DNA from: a virus | Strand: one strand, 5' to 3' | DNA: 22,108 nt | IMG/VR virus record: IMGVR_UViG_3300050821_003817 | Coordinates: 1 to 22,108 of that record | Translations under genes and position numbers: made by a program | The notes under the pieces: generated by a model | Databases searched by the model: none | What the model saw: the letters and a program-made list of their open reading frames with translations, nothing else | Told to the model about the DNA's origin: nothing | Shown here: piece by piece, positions 12,917-20,383 of the stretch | Layout of the letters: every line of letters begins with the position of its first letter | How positions within the stretch are numbered: position 1 is the first letter of the stretch

Positions 12917-15490
12917 GTGCGCAGCGTTCTGGTAAAGCTCTCGTCAGAGGGCGAGGAACAGGTGATCGCCGCCTTCGCGAAGATGGCCGAGGGGGCGAAG
13001 AAACACGGCAAGGACACCGAGGGGTCGCTGGCCTCGATCAAGAACGTCGCGGCCGAGCTGGGCAAGACTCTCATCGGTTTGTTCGCGCTCGAGCAGGTCG
13101 TTCACGGTTTCGGCGAGCTTGTCAAGGGCGCTATCGAGACCGGCGAGCAGCTGTCGCGGCTGCACCGTCAGACCGGGATCAGCACCGACTCGCTGCAGGC
13201 GTATGCCTATGCGGCGCGCCAGGCGGGCGTAGACGGCGACGCAATGACGACCGCGATGGGAAGGCTCGCGCGCTCGATTTTCGCCGCTCAGCAGGGCTCT
13301 GCGGGCGCCACAACGGCACTGGCTGCGCTCGGTCTGCACGTGCGCGATTTCATTGGGCTCACCCCGGATCAGCAATTCGACAAGGTCGCGCTAGCGCTCG
13401 GTCGCATGCAGGACCATACGAAGGCGCAGGCGGCGGCGCAGCTGCTGATGGGACGCGGAGCGGCGCAGCTGCTACCGGTCTTTCAGGACGTCGCCGAGAA
13501 GGGTATCGGCGGGTACGTCGAGCGGCTCAAGGAGCTTGGGGTCTATCAGAGCACCGAGCTTATCGCGCAATTCAAGCAGGTCCAGGAGGAAGCGAAAAAC
13601 CTCAAAACCGAGGTCACCGGGCTGGCGACGCAGTTTGCCGCTGGGCTCGCCCCCGCGGTCTCGCACGCGATGCAGACGATTTTGCATCAGACCGCATCCG
13701 GTACCGACGGGTTCAAGTCGCTCGGGGCGACGATCGGCTGGCTCGTCGACGTCACTGTCACCGGCCTGGCGGTGATGGGCTCGGCGATCGGCGAGTATCT
13801 CGGCAAGGTGTCGACGCTGAGCGATCGGAACCTCGAAATCATGAAAGACAAGAACGCGTCGATTCTGGACGTGCTCAAGGCCGGCGCGCACTACCTATCG
13901 TTCGGGGTGTTTCAGGAGGCCCCCGCGGAGTTCGGGGGAACCGCTTCCGCGGCGTCTCGGTTCGCCGAGCTGTTCAGAAAAGGGCCAGCCGGCTATGCGA
14001 CGGCCACCCCGCCGCCCGAGACACCGCCGACCGGGCTCGGCGACGAGGTCGGGGGACCGCACGGCGAAGCGATTGCTAAAGCACGCGAACAGCTTCAGCA
14101 GCAGCTGCTCGATAACGAGCTGAACGCGTACAAGGCGCAGGCGGCGAAGCGCGAAGCGCTCGAAAAGGAATCGTTCGAGAGTGGGGCGACGACGCTTGCG
14201 AAATACTTCGACGATCGCGCGCAGATCATCAACGAGCGTGCGGTCGAGGAAATCGACGTTCTCGTGCGCAAGCGCGCTGCCGCGGCCGCGGTACCGATTG
14301 ACGAGGACAACCAGATCAAGGCACTCGCGCAGCGCAAAGAGCTTGCGAAGCTGGACGGTGAAATCGCTGCGATAAACGCTGCGCGCGAGCGCGAGCTTGC
14401 GACGCTTGCGACCGAGCGATTCGCGGCCGACAAGCGCAACACCGACGCGCAGGAGAAAGCCGAGCAGGCGCTCGCGAAGCTGCGCGGTGATCACCTGACC
14501 GAGCAACGGGCGCAGCTTGAGAAGAACCTGGCCGAGCTGGATCGCACGCTCGCGCGTGGCGGGGTCGGCGCAGGAGAACGCGGAGCTGCGGTCGATACCG
14601 CGCGCGCGCGCGGGACCGCGGTCATAGACTTCGGCGAGCAGGCCCGCCAGGCGAAGGTTCAATTCGAGGATCTGAACATCGAGCTTGCCAAGATCAAGGA
14701 CGCGCAGGCCAGCGGGAACCTCTTTCCGGTTCAAGCGGCGCAGCAGACCATCGACCTGGAACGACAGCGGCTGCCGATACTGCAGGGAATCGTCGACCAA
14801 ATGACGCGACTTGCTGCGCTGGCGCACGACCCGGCGCTCGTCGAGCAGGCAAAGCAAGCGCAGCAGCACATCGATGGTCTGAAGGTATCGACCGATCAGG
14901 CCGGCACCGAACTTGCGAAGCTCAAGGACGTCGCGCAGGTCAGTCTCACCGACGGGTTGAGCAAGGGAATCCTCGACACGATCAACAACATAAAATCGGC
15001 CGGCGACGCAGCTCGCGCGTTCGGTCTTCAGTTTGCGCAGGCGATCGAGGCGGCGATCGTCAAGCTGCTCGTTATGAAATCGATACAGGCGATCGGCCTG
15101 TTCAGCGGGGGCGGGGCGGTGACCCCTGCGGTCGGAAAAGCAGAGGGGGGATGGATTCCAGGGGTAGGCAATACCGACTCGGTCCCGCTCATGGGAACCC
15201 CGGGCGAGTTCGTGATCCGCAAGGACGTCGCTTCTCAACCCGGAATGCACGCGCTGCTCGAAGCGATCAACGGGGGTGCGCTGCGCGGCAAGCCGGTCGG
15301 AGGCGTCCCGCACTACGCGGCGGGCGGGTTCGTGGGTGGCGCTTCAGCACCCGCACCGCAATTCAAGGTAATCAATGTCCTCGACCCGTCGGTGCTCGGC
15401 GATCACCTCGCGACGGCACCGGGCGAGCAGTCCGTGATCAACATCATGGCGCGACACCCGAACCGCATTCGCGAGGCGCTCGGCTCATGA
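12917..15490 (+). CDS. tail tape measure protein, 857 aa
   Basis: GTG at 12917, six bases after the GT stop; its last bases overlap the next start (ATGA). The N-terminus GEEQVIAAFAKMAEGAKK...FALEQVVHGFGELVKGAIETGEQLSRLHRQTGIS is the typical tape-measure entry segment. A hydrophobic stretch near residues 272-296 (IGWLVDVTVTGLAVMGSAIGEYLG) may enter the host membrane. Residues about 384-660 are long charged helices, probably coiled coil (EQLQQQLLDNELNAYKAQ and on). The C-terminus carries GGWIPGVGNTDSVPLMGTPGEFVIRKD, the common GTDSVP..GEFV motif. At about 1.5 angstrom per residue, the family rule, it predicts a tail near 130 nm. Confidence 0.92.
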   Translation: MRSVLVKLSSEGEEQVIAAFAKMAEGAKKHGKDTEGSLASIKNVAAELGKTLIGLFALEQVVHGFGELVKGAIETGEQLSRLHRQTGISTDSLQAYAYAARQAGVDGDAMTTAMGRLARSIFAAQQGSAGATTALAALGLHVRDFIGLTPDQQFDKVALALGRMQDHTKAQAAAQLLMGRGAAQLLPVFQDVAEKGIGGYVERLKELGVYQSTELIAQFKQVQEEAKNLKTEVTGLATQFAAGLAPAVSHAMQTILHQTASGTDGFKSLGATIGWLVDVTVTGLAVMGSAIGEYLGKVSTLSDRNLEIMKDKNASILDVLKAGAHYLSFGVFQEAPAEFGGTASAASRFAELFRKGPAGYATATPPPETPPTGLGDEVGGPHGEAIAKAREQLQQQLLDNELNAYKAQAAKREALEKESFESGATTLAKYFDDRAQIINERAVEEIDVLVRKRAAAAAVPIDEDNQIKALAQRKELAKLDGEIAAINAARERELATLATERFAADKRNTDAQEKAEQALAKLRGDHLTEQRAQLEKNLAELDRTLARGGVGAGERGAAVDTARARGTAVIDFGEQARQAKVQFEDLNIELAKIKDAQASGNLFPVQAAQQTIDLERQRLPILQGIVDQMTRLAALAHDPALVEQAKQAQQHIDGLKVSTDQAGTELAKLKDVAQVSLTDGLSKGILDTINNIKSAGDAARAFGLQFAQAIEAAIVKLLVMKSIQAIGLFSGGGAVTPAVGKAEGGWIPGVGNTDSVPLMGTPGEFVIRKDVASQPGMHALLEAINGGALRGKPVGGVPHYAAGGFVGGASAPAPQFKVINVLDPSVLGDHLATAPGEQSVINIMARHPNRIREALGS

Positions 15491-16440
15491 GCGTCGCGAC
15501 CGGCACTGCGACCGATTACGACGACCTGCTCGATCGGCTCGTCACCTTCTTGACGACCGATGCGACGCTCACCGGCCTGGGCCAGAATTGGACGAAGCTC
15601 GCCGACAACGCGGTTGGATACACGAATGCGTACGGCGACGCGGTCGTCTACGAGGTGTATCTGAAAGCACCGGGTCTGTCGACCACGGAAGCGATCTACG
15701 TCCAATTGCAGGCGTTCAACTCAAGCGGCTACTGGAATTGGCGCATGCGCGGTGCGACCGGCTACAACTCGGGCCAGCCGTGGGCCTCTCAACCGGGAGC
15801 GAGCCCGGACACGTTTCTGTCGCTGTGGAACGCCTCGATTCCGTACACGTTCATTGCGAACGGTCAGCGCATCATCGTGATCGCTCAAGTCGGCACCGTC
15901 TTCGAGTCGGCGTACCTGGGAAAGTTTTTCCCATACGGGCAGCCGAGCCAGTACCCGTACCCGCTGTTCATCGGCGGCACCTCGATCGTGCACAACACGC
16001 TCGCGTCGGACGTGACCGGAAATCACAGCGCGTTTTTTGACCCGACGACCGCTTACGTGTACTGGGTTGACGGCAGCTGGCAACCTTTTCAAAACGTCAG
16101 CGCTGCGGGTTTGGGCACCAATCCCGACTACACCGGGCGCCAGGTCTGGCCTTACATATACGGCGGGGCGGCGAACGAACCGACCTGGATGCAACCGAAT
16201 CTCGACGGTACCTACCCGCTGTTTCCAACGCGACTCGAAATGTATGCGAACACATTTCCGGCGACGGGGAGCACTACCCCTCCCGCTAACGCGCTGGGCG
16301 AGTTTGATGGGGTCTACTTCGTGCCCGGGGTCTCGATCACCTCCGGGACCACGATCACGATCAGCGGGGTTACGTACCTCGTGCTGCAAAACTGCTTCCG
16401 CACCGCGGAGAACAGTTTCGCCGCGATCAAAGAGGCTTGA
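15487..16440 (+). CDS. tail structural protein, paralogue 1, 317 aa
   Basis: ATG at 15487 overlaps the tape-measure stop (ATGA). The protein starts VATGTATDYDDLLDRLVTFLTT, continues with beta-rich sequence (AIYVQLQAFNSSGYWNWRMRGATGYNSG) and a block ERIIV-like IIVIAQVGTVFESAYLGKFFPYG, and ends GVTYLVLQNCFRTAENSFAAIKEA. Its beginning (ATGTAT...L...L.TF) and its ending match the same parts of the next gene, so the two are likely a duplication. Proteins of this pattern are encoded downstream of tape measures in several siphophages and are annotated as virion structural proteins. A carbohydrate-binding or adhesion function is possible but unproven. Confidence 0.75.
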   Translation: MSVATGTATDYDDLLDRLVTFLTTDATLTGLGQNWTKLADNAVGYTNAYGDAVVYEVYLKAPGLSTTEAIYVQLQAFNSSGYWNWRMRGATGYNSGQPWASQPGASPDTFLSLWNASIPYTFIANGQRIIVIAQVGTVFESAYLGKFFPYGQPSQYPYPLFIGGTSIVHNTLASDVTGNHSAFFDPTTAYVYWVDGSWQPFQNVSAAGLGTNPDYTGRQVWPYIYGGAANEPTWMQPNLDGTYPLFPTRLEMYANTFPATGSTTPPANALGEFDGVYFVPGVSITSGTTITISGVTYLVLQNCFRTAENSFAAIKEA

Positions 16441-16444
16441 GCGA

Positions 16445-17389
16445 ATGGCCTACGCGACTGGAACAGCGACGGGATGCGCGGCCGTTCTGCAGGCTCTCGC
16501 CACCTTCGCGGCCGCGCACGGCTGGACGGTCGATAATAACGCCGCGTACCTGAGCGGGTGGTGGCTCGCGGTTCACAAGGGCTCGTGCTATCTGAATTTT
16601 CAGGCCCCCTCAACCGACGACAGCATCACGATTTATGGGGCGACCGCCTTCTCGGGAGGCGCGACCCCGAGCACTCAAGCGCAGACGAGTCTCGGCTACG
16701 TGTTCACCGCCGCGACGGGTCCGTATGCCGCGTATCACTTCTTCTCGTCGAGCGGCGGCACCTACCTGCACGCGCTGATCGAAATCAGCACCGACATATT
16801 CGCGCACTTCCACGGTGGGCAGCTCAACATCGTCGGGGGCGCGTCGCCCTGCATCTACGTCACCGCTTCGCGCTGGAACGCGTACGCCCCGACGAGCGGC
16901 TCCGACCCGATCACGTGTCAGGCCGATCACCCGAGCAACACGCGACCATTCGACAGCGCCGGGGCCACGCATCCACCTGGGGCGATCGCATGCACGGTCG
17001 ACTCGACATTTCGCTGGTTCGTGATGGGAGGCAGCGTCGCGCTGACGCGCGTCGGCCCGCTCGGACAGGGAGGCGGCGGGGGTCCACTTCCGCAGTGGCA
17101 GCGCAGCGGAATCATGGCGTCGCCGAACACCTTCAACGGTGTTGCGGTGCTGTACCCGCTGCCGATCTTCGTAGAGCGCGCCGCGGGAAGCATCTTCAGC
17201 ATGGTCGGCGAGGTACCAGACCTGCGCTACGTGAACCTTCGATATAACAATGCGAAGGACGAGATCACGATCGGCTCGGACGTCTGGAAGCTCTATCCGC
17301 TGGTCGCGAACATTCCCCCGGGAACGCTGGTCGCTGGCGGGCCGGCGTCGAGCTACCCGTTCGGGATCGCCTTTAAGAAGTCCGCATGA
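16445..17389 (+). CDS. tail structural protein, paralogue 2, 314 aa
   Basis: ATG at 16445, four bases after the previous stop; its own stop overlaps the next start (ATGA). It opens AYATGTATGCAAVLQALATFAAAHGWTVD, then WWLAVHKGSCYLNFQAPSTDDSITIYGATAFSGG. The middle has YHFFSSSGGTYLHALIEISTDIFAHFHGG, a recurrent tail-module motif. The end is YNNAKDEITIGSDVWKLYPLVANI...SYPFGIAFKKSA. Both ends align with the preceding gene, while the middle parts differ. It is likely a tail-tip or baseplate structural protein of unknown precise place. A glycine run (GQGGGGGP) near residue 215 looks like a flexible linker between two domains. Confidence 0.75.
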   Translation: MAYATGTATGCAAVLQALATFAAAHGWTVDNNAAYLSGWWLAVHKGSCYLNFQAPSTDDSITIYGATAFSGGATPSTQAQTSLGYVFTAATGPYAAYHFFSSSGGTYLHALIEISTDIFAHFHGGQLNIVGGASPCIYVTASRWNAYAPTSGSDPITCQADHPSNTRPFDSAGATHPPGAIACTVDSTFRWFVMGGSVALTRVGPLGQGGGGGPLPQWQRSGIMASPNTFNGVAVLYPLPIFVERAAGSIFSMVGEVPDLRYVNLRYNNAKDEITIGSDVWKLYPLVANIPPGTLVAGGPASSYPFGIAFKKSA

Positions 17390-19089
17390 CAACCGGGGTG
17401 CTCGCGTCCGACGCTGTCTATCCGACGGTCGCCGGGATCAACGCTCAGGTGTACGACGCGCTCGGTGCGCCCGCGGCGTTCCCGTTCGCGGGGTACCTCG
17501 CCGCGCTCGACCTGAGTGGAGCCGAGTCGTTCACCGTCGTCCCGATCACCGCGCTCAGCTGGACCGGCACCCGCGCGCTCTCGTTCTCGGACGACTACTA
17601 CTACCGGATCCAGATCAACCCGCCAGTGCTCGCGCTCGGGGCGCTCGCGAACGACCTCTCGCGCACCGTCTACGTATGGAACGCCCACATTGAGCTGACA
17701 TCGGCGACGCTAACCGCGATCACCGGAACGATCGCAGGGGTTAGCTACGCGGGGCCCGCGCTTCCGACGGTCTACAAGCCCAACCAGTCGGACGCGTACG
17801 TGGTGACGGTGACCACGCTCGGGCCGGCGATCATCAGCGGCACCTATGGTTTCACGTGGAACACTGGCGAGCTTGTCCCCCTCGTCATCAGCGGGATTCG
17901 AATCGTGGCCTGGACACACCGCCCCGACTACCAGTCGCCACCGATCGAGCGGATCGCCTTTCAGACCGACGTGCTCGGGGCCTGGTCCGGGGCCGAGCAG
18001 CGGCGCGCGCTTCGGATAGCCCCACGACGCGCGTTCTCGTTTCTCGCCCAGGTCGAGCAGCAGGAACGACGCCAGATGGAAACGGAGCTTTTTCAATGGT
18101 CTGCGCAGATATGGGCGCTTCCGATCTGGCCCGACGGGCAGGCGCTCGCCGCGCCGGTTAGCGCCGGAGCGGCCTCGATCGCATGCGTTACCGACTATCG
18201 CGACTTTGCGGTGGGAGGCCTCGCGCTGCTTCTGACCGACGGGGTGACCTTCGAGCTTGTCCAGGTCGGGGCGATCGCGACCGGTCTGCTCACCCTGCTC
18301 GCCGGCACCACGACGGCCGACGCGTGGCCGGTCGGTACGCGCCTGTATCCGATCCGCCAGGCGCGCCTGCTCACCTACCCGAAGATCAAGCGCGACAGCG
18401 GGGTCAATGCCGACGTCGCGGTCGATTTCACGATCGTCGAGCCGTGCGACTGGCCCGCGGCGTCGGGTCTGCCCACGTATCGGGGAGCGCCCGTCCTCGA
18501 GGATTCGCCGAACGACGCCGACGGTCAGGACGCGGCCTACTACCGCGAGGCAATCATCATCGACAATTCGACGGGGGCGATCGAGGTCGACGACCGGGCG
18601 CAGGTCGGGTTTCCGCACTTCTCCCACGCTTGGTGGCTCAAGGGGGCTGCAGCGCGCGCCGCGTACCGCTCGCTGCTGTACCTGCTGAAGGGCTGCCAGG
18701 GCGAGATTTGGGTTCCGACCTATCAGCTCGACCTGCGCGTGGTGGTCGACATCGCCGGCAATGCGACCGTGATCACGGTCGAGAACGTTGGGTACGCGGT
18801 CTACCTGAGTGCGGCTCAGAACCGTCAGGACGTGCGTGTAGAGCTTTTTTCGGGCGCGGTGTACTACCGACGCATCTCGGCCGCGACGACGCTCTCAGCA
18901 GCTCAGGAGCAGCTCAGCATCGATTCGGCGCTGTCGAGCAGTCCGATTCCGGTCTCGGCGATTCGCCGGGTGTCGTGGCTCACCCTCTGTCGACAGACCT
19001 CGGACGTGGCAGAGATTCAGCACCTGACCGCACTCGACGGGCTGGCGACCTCGACCATGCCGCTGCAAGCGGTGCAGCACGCGCTATGA
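17386..19089 (+). CDS. distal tail-like structural protein, 567 aa
   Basis: ATG at 17386 in an ATGA overlap. The N-terminal about 190 residues are beta-rich. A diagnostic segment follows: FQTDVLGAWSGAEQRRALRIAPRRAFSFLAQ and WSAQIWALPIWPDGQ (about residues 188-253), resembling a tail-module family with SGxExRxxLRxxPRR and WxLPLWPD. Residues about 253-325 (VSAGAASIACVTDYRDF, LALLLTDGVTFELVQVG, AGTRL-like ending) form a small beta module that appears again in the last gene of the window. Then comes ARLLTYPKIKRDSGVNADVAVDFTIVEPCDWP. The role is probably in the distal tail ring or tip, inferred from position before the gpL-like protein. Confidence 0.75.
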   Translation: MTTGVLASDAVYPTVAGINAQVYDALGAPAAFPFAGYLAALDLSGAESFTVVPITALSWTGTRALSFSDDYYYRIQINPPVLALGALANDLSRTVYVWNAHIELTSATLTAITGTIAGVSYAGPALPTVYKPNQSDAYVVTVTTLGPAIISGTYGFTWNTGELVPLVISGIRIVAWTHRPDYQSPPIERIAFQTDVLGAWSGAEQRRALRIAPRRAFSFLAQVEQQERRQMETELFQWSAQIWALPIWPDGQALAAPVSAGAASIACVTDYRDFAVGGLALLLTDGVTFELVQVGAIATGLLTLLAGTTTADAWPVGTRLYPIRQARLLTYPKIKRDSGVNADVAVDFTIVEPCDWPAASGLPTYRGAPVLEDSPNDADGQDAAYYREAIIIDNSTGAIEVDDRAQVGFPHFSHAWWLKGAAARAAYRSLLYLLKGCQGEIWVPTYQLDLRVVVDIAGNATVITVENVGYAVYLSAAQNRQDVRVELFSGAVYYRRISAATTLSAAQEQLSIDSALSSSPIPVSAIRRVSWLTLCRQTSDVAEIQHLTALDGLATSTMPLQAVQHAL

Positions 19090-19943
19090 GCTTCGCAGCG
19101 ATCGAGAGCAGTATCGAGTCGGGCGAGCCGATTCTGCTTTTCGACTTTTCGCTCGGCCTGCTGCACTTCCGATACACGACGGCCGACCGGCCGATCGTCT
19201 GGCCGGCGGGCAGCGGCATCACGTTCGCGTCGACCCCGGTCGATCGCGGGCCGGTCAAGCAGGGCTCCGAAATCAAGCAGCAGACCCTGAAGGTCACCGG
19301 GCCGCGCGATCTGTCGGTGGGCCAGCTGTACGCGGTCACGCCCCCGACGACACCGGTCGCACTGACGATCATCAAAGTGCACTACACCGACAGCGCCTTT
19401 CAGGGCTTGGTCGACTGGCTCGGCCGGGTCGTCTCATGTCGGTGGATCGGATCCAAGGTCGAGCTATCGTGCGAGCCCGTTTACACCGCGGTTCAGACGA
19501 TGGGGCTGCGTCGACGCTGGCAGATTGGATGCCCACATGTGGTGTACGGCCCGCAGTGCACCGTGGTCCCCGCGGCGTTCGCGGTACCCGGGACCCTGAC
19601 CGCGGTTTCCGGCTTCACGATCACCGCGGCCGCGTGGGCCACCCCGCCGACCGGGTTGCTGTTCACGGGCGGGTTCGTCACCTGGGACACCGGCAACGGG
19701 TACCTGGAACGACGCACGATCAACTCGGTCGCCAGCGGCGGCGCGCTCACGCTTGACAACACGTTCGAGGGCCTGGTCGTCGGGCAGCTCGTGAACGCGT
19801 ACCCGGGGTGCAACCGCACCCCGACTAACTGCGCATCGTTTCGCAATTTCGCCGACGGGGTATCCGCTGCGAACGGTCTGCTCTACGGGGGGCAGTTTTA
19901 CATCCCGACCCGCAACCCAATGAACGGAACACCGGTCTATTGA
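19086..19943 (+). CDS. gpL/DUF2163-like tail tip protein, 285 aa
   Basis: ATG at 19086 in an ATGA overlap. N-terminal part: LLFDFSLGLLHFRYTTADRPIVW, then a beta domain with QGSEIKQQTLKVTGPRD. The C-terminal part has four cysteines in the family pattern: C149 and C158 (IGCPHVVYGPQC), C242 in AYPGC and C249 in TNCASFRNF, ending in GGQFYIPTRNPMN. In lambda gpL, which belongs to this general group, four cysteines bind a [4Fe-4S] cluster at the tail tip. DUF2163 proteins of gene transfer agents are related hub components. The same ligand set here makes an iron-sulfur site likely but not shown. It precedes the J-like gene, as gpL does in lambda's tail-tip block. Confidence 0.85.
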   Translation: MSFAAIESSIESGEPILLFDFSLGLLHFRYTTADRPIVWPAGSGITFASTPVDRGPVKQGSEIKQQTLKVTGPRDLSVGQLYAVTPPTTPVALTIIKVHYTDSAFQGLVDWLGRVVSCRWIGSKVELSCEPVYTAVQTMGLRRRWQIGCPHVVYGPQCTVVPAAFAVPGTLTAVSGFTITAAAWATPPTGLLFTGGFVTWDTGNGYLERRTINSVASGGALTLDNTFEGLVVGQLVNAYPGCNRTPTNCASFRNFADGVSAANGLLYGGQFYIPTRNPMNGTPVY

Positions 19944-19955
19944 GGACTCAACCCG

Positions 19956-20183
19956 ATGCCCTACTATTACATCGCCGTTCTGATCATTTCGATAATTCTG
20001 AGCTACGCGCTTCGGCCGCGCGTGCAGCAGCCTGCAGCCGCGTCACTCTCGGATGTTTCGATCCCGCAGATCGAGATCGGGCGCCCGGTCGCCGTCGTGT
20101 TCGGAGAGGTCTGGATCGACGACTCGAACATCATTTGGTATGGCGACCTTACGAATCAGCCGATCTACCCGCCTAGCAAATGA
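19956..20183 (+). CDS. small tail-module protein with N-terminal membrane segment, 75 aa
   Basis: ATG at 19956 with a GAGGA site at 19942-19946. Residues 2-18 (PYYYIAVLIISIILSYAL) form a hydrophobic helix. After a short proline/alanine linker, the C-terminal part reads IEIGRPVAVVFGEVWIDDSNIIWYGDL. The PVxVVFGxxxxxxxNIxWYGDL ending resembles the start of tail-assembly proteins of other siphophages, so the gene may be a split-off or short form of that protein. The membrane helix could hold it at the tail tip or host membrane during infection. The gene ends in an ATGA overlap with the next. Function unknown. Confidence 0.7.
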   Translation: MPYYYIAVLIISIILSYALRPRVQQPAAASLSDVSIPQIEIGRPVAVVFGEVWIDDSNIIWYGDLTNQPIYPPSK

Positions 20184-20383
20184 GCGAGCCGCGAGCCACG
20201 ATCGCCGACGTGCGCGCAGCGCGACTGTGCGCACGGGGCCTTCGCGTCTGGCTCGCACACCACGGCTTCGATTACCTCGACTTCCTCGAGCGGGGGCTGC
20301 GCGTCTCGGAGCTTGAGGCAACCGGGGATCTGTTCGCGCTCAAAGTCGCGCAGGTCGCGCGCGCGCGCGCTGAGACGAGCTGA
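20180..20383 (+). CDS. small helical tail-module protein, 67 aa
   Basis: ATG at 20180 in an ATGA overlap; its stop TGA (20381-20383) overlaps the ATG of the next gene. The sequence ITIADVRAA-like start (TIADVRAARLCARGLRVWLA), then HHGFDYLDFLERGLRVSELEATGDLFALKVAQVARAR, is a recurrent phage family in the tail module with a FDxxxFLxxGLxxxxLxATGDxxAxxVxxxA pattern. Predicted fully helical. It has no known activity. It is probably a tail assembly or tip accessory factor because it is tightly coupled to the J-like gene. Confidence 0.75.
   Translation: MSEPRATIADVRAARLCARGLRVWLAHHGFDYLDFLERGLRVSELEATGDLFALKVAQVARARAETS

Noticed and set aside
14597-14613. Alternating CG tract as a structural (Z-DNA) element; a similar run lies near 20357-20371
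   Set aside because: Both runs encode Ala-Arg repeats within well-supported genes in GC-rich DNA, and need no separate explanation.
13895-15313. A 472-residue open frame on the minus strand
   Set aside because: It is fully antisense to the tape measure gene, arginine rich, and has no motif or ribosome binding site support.
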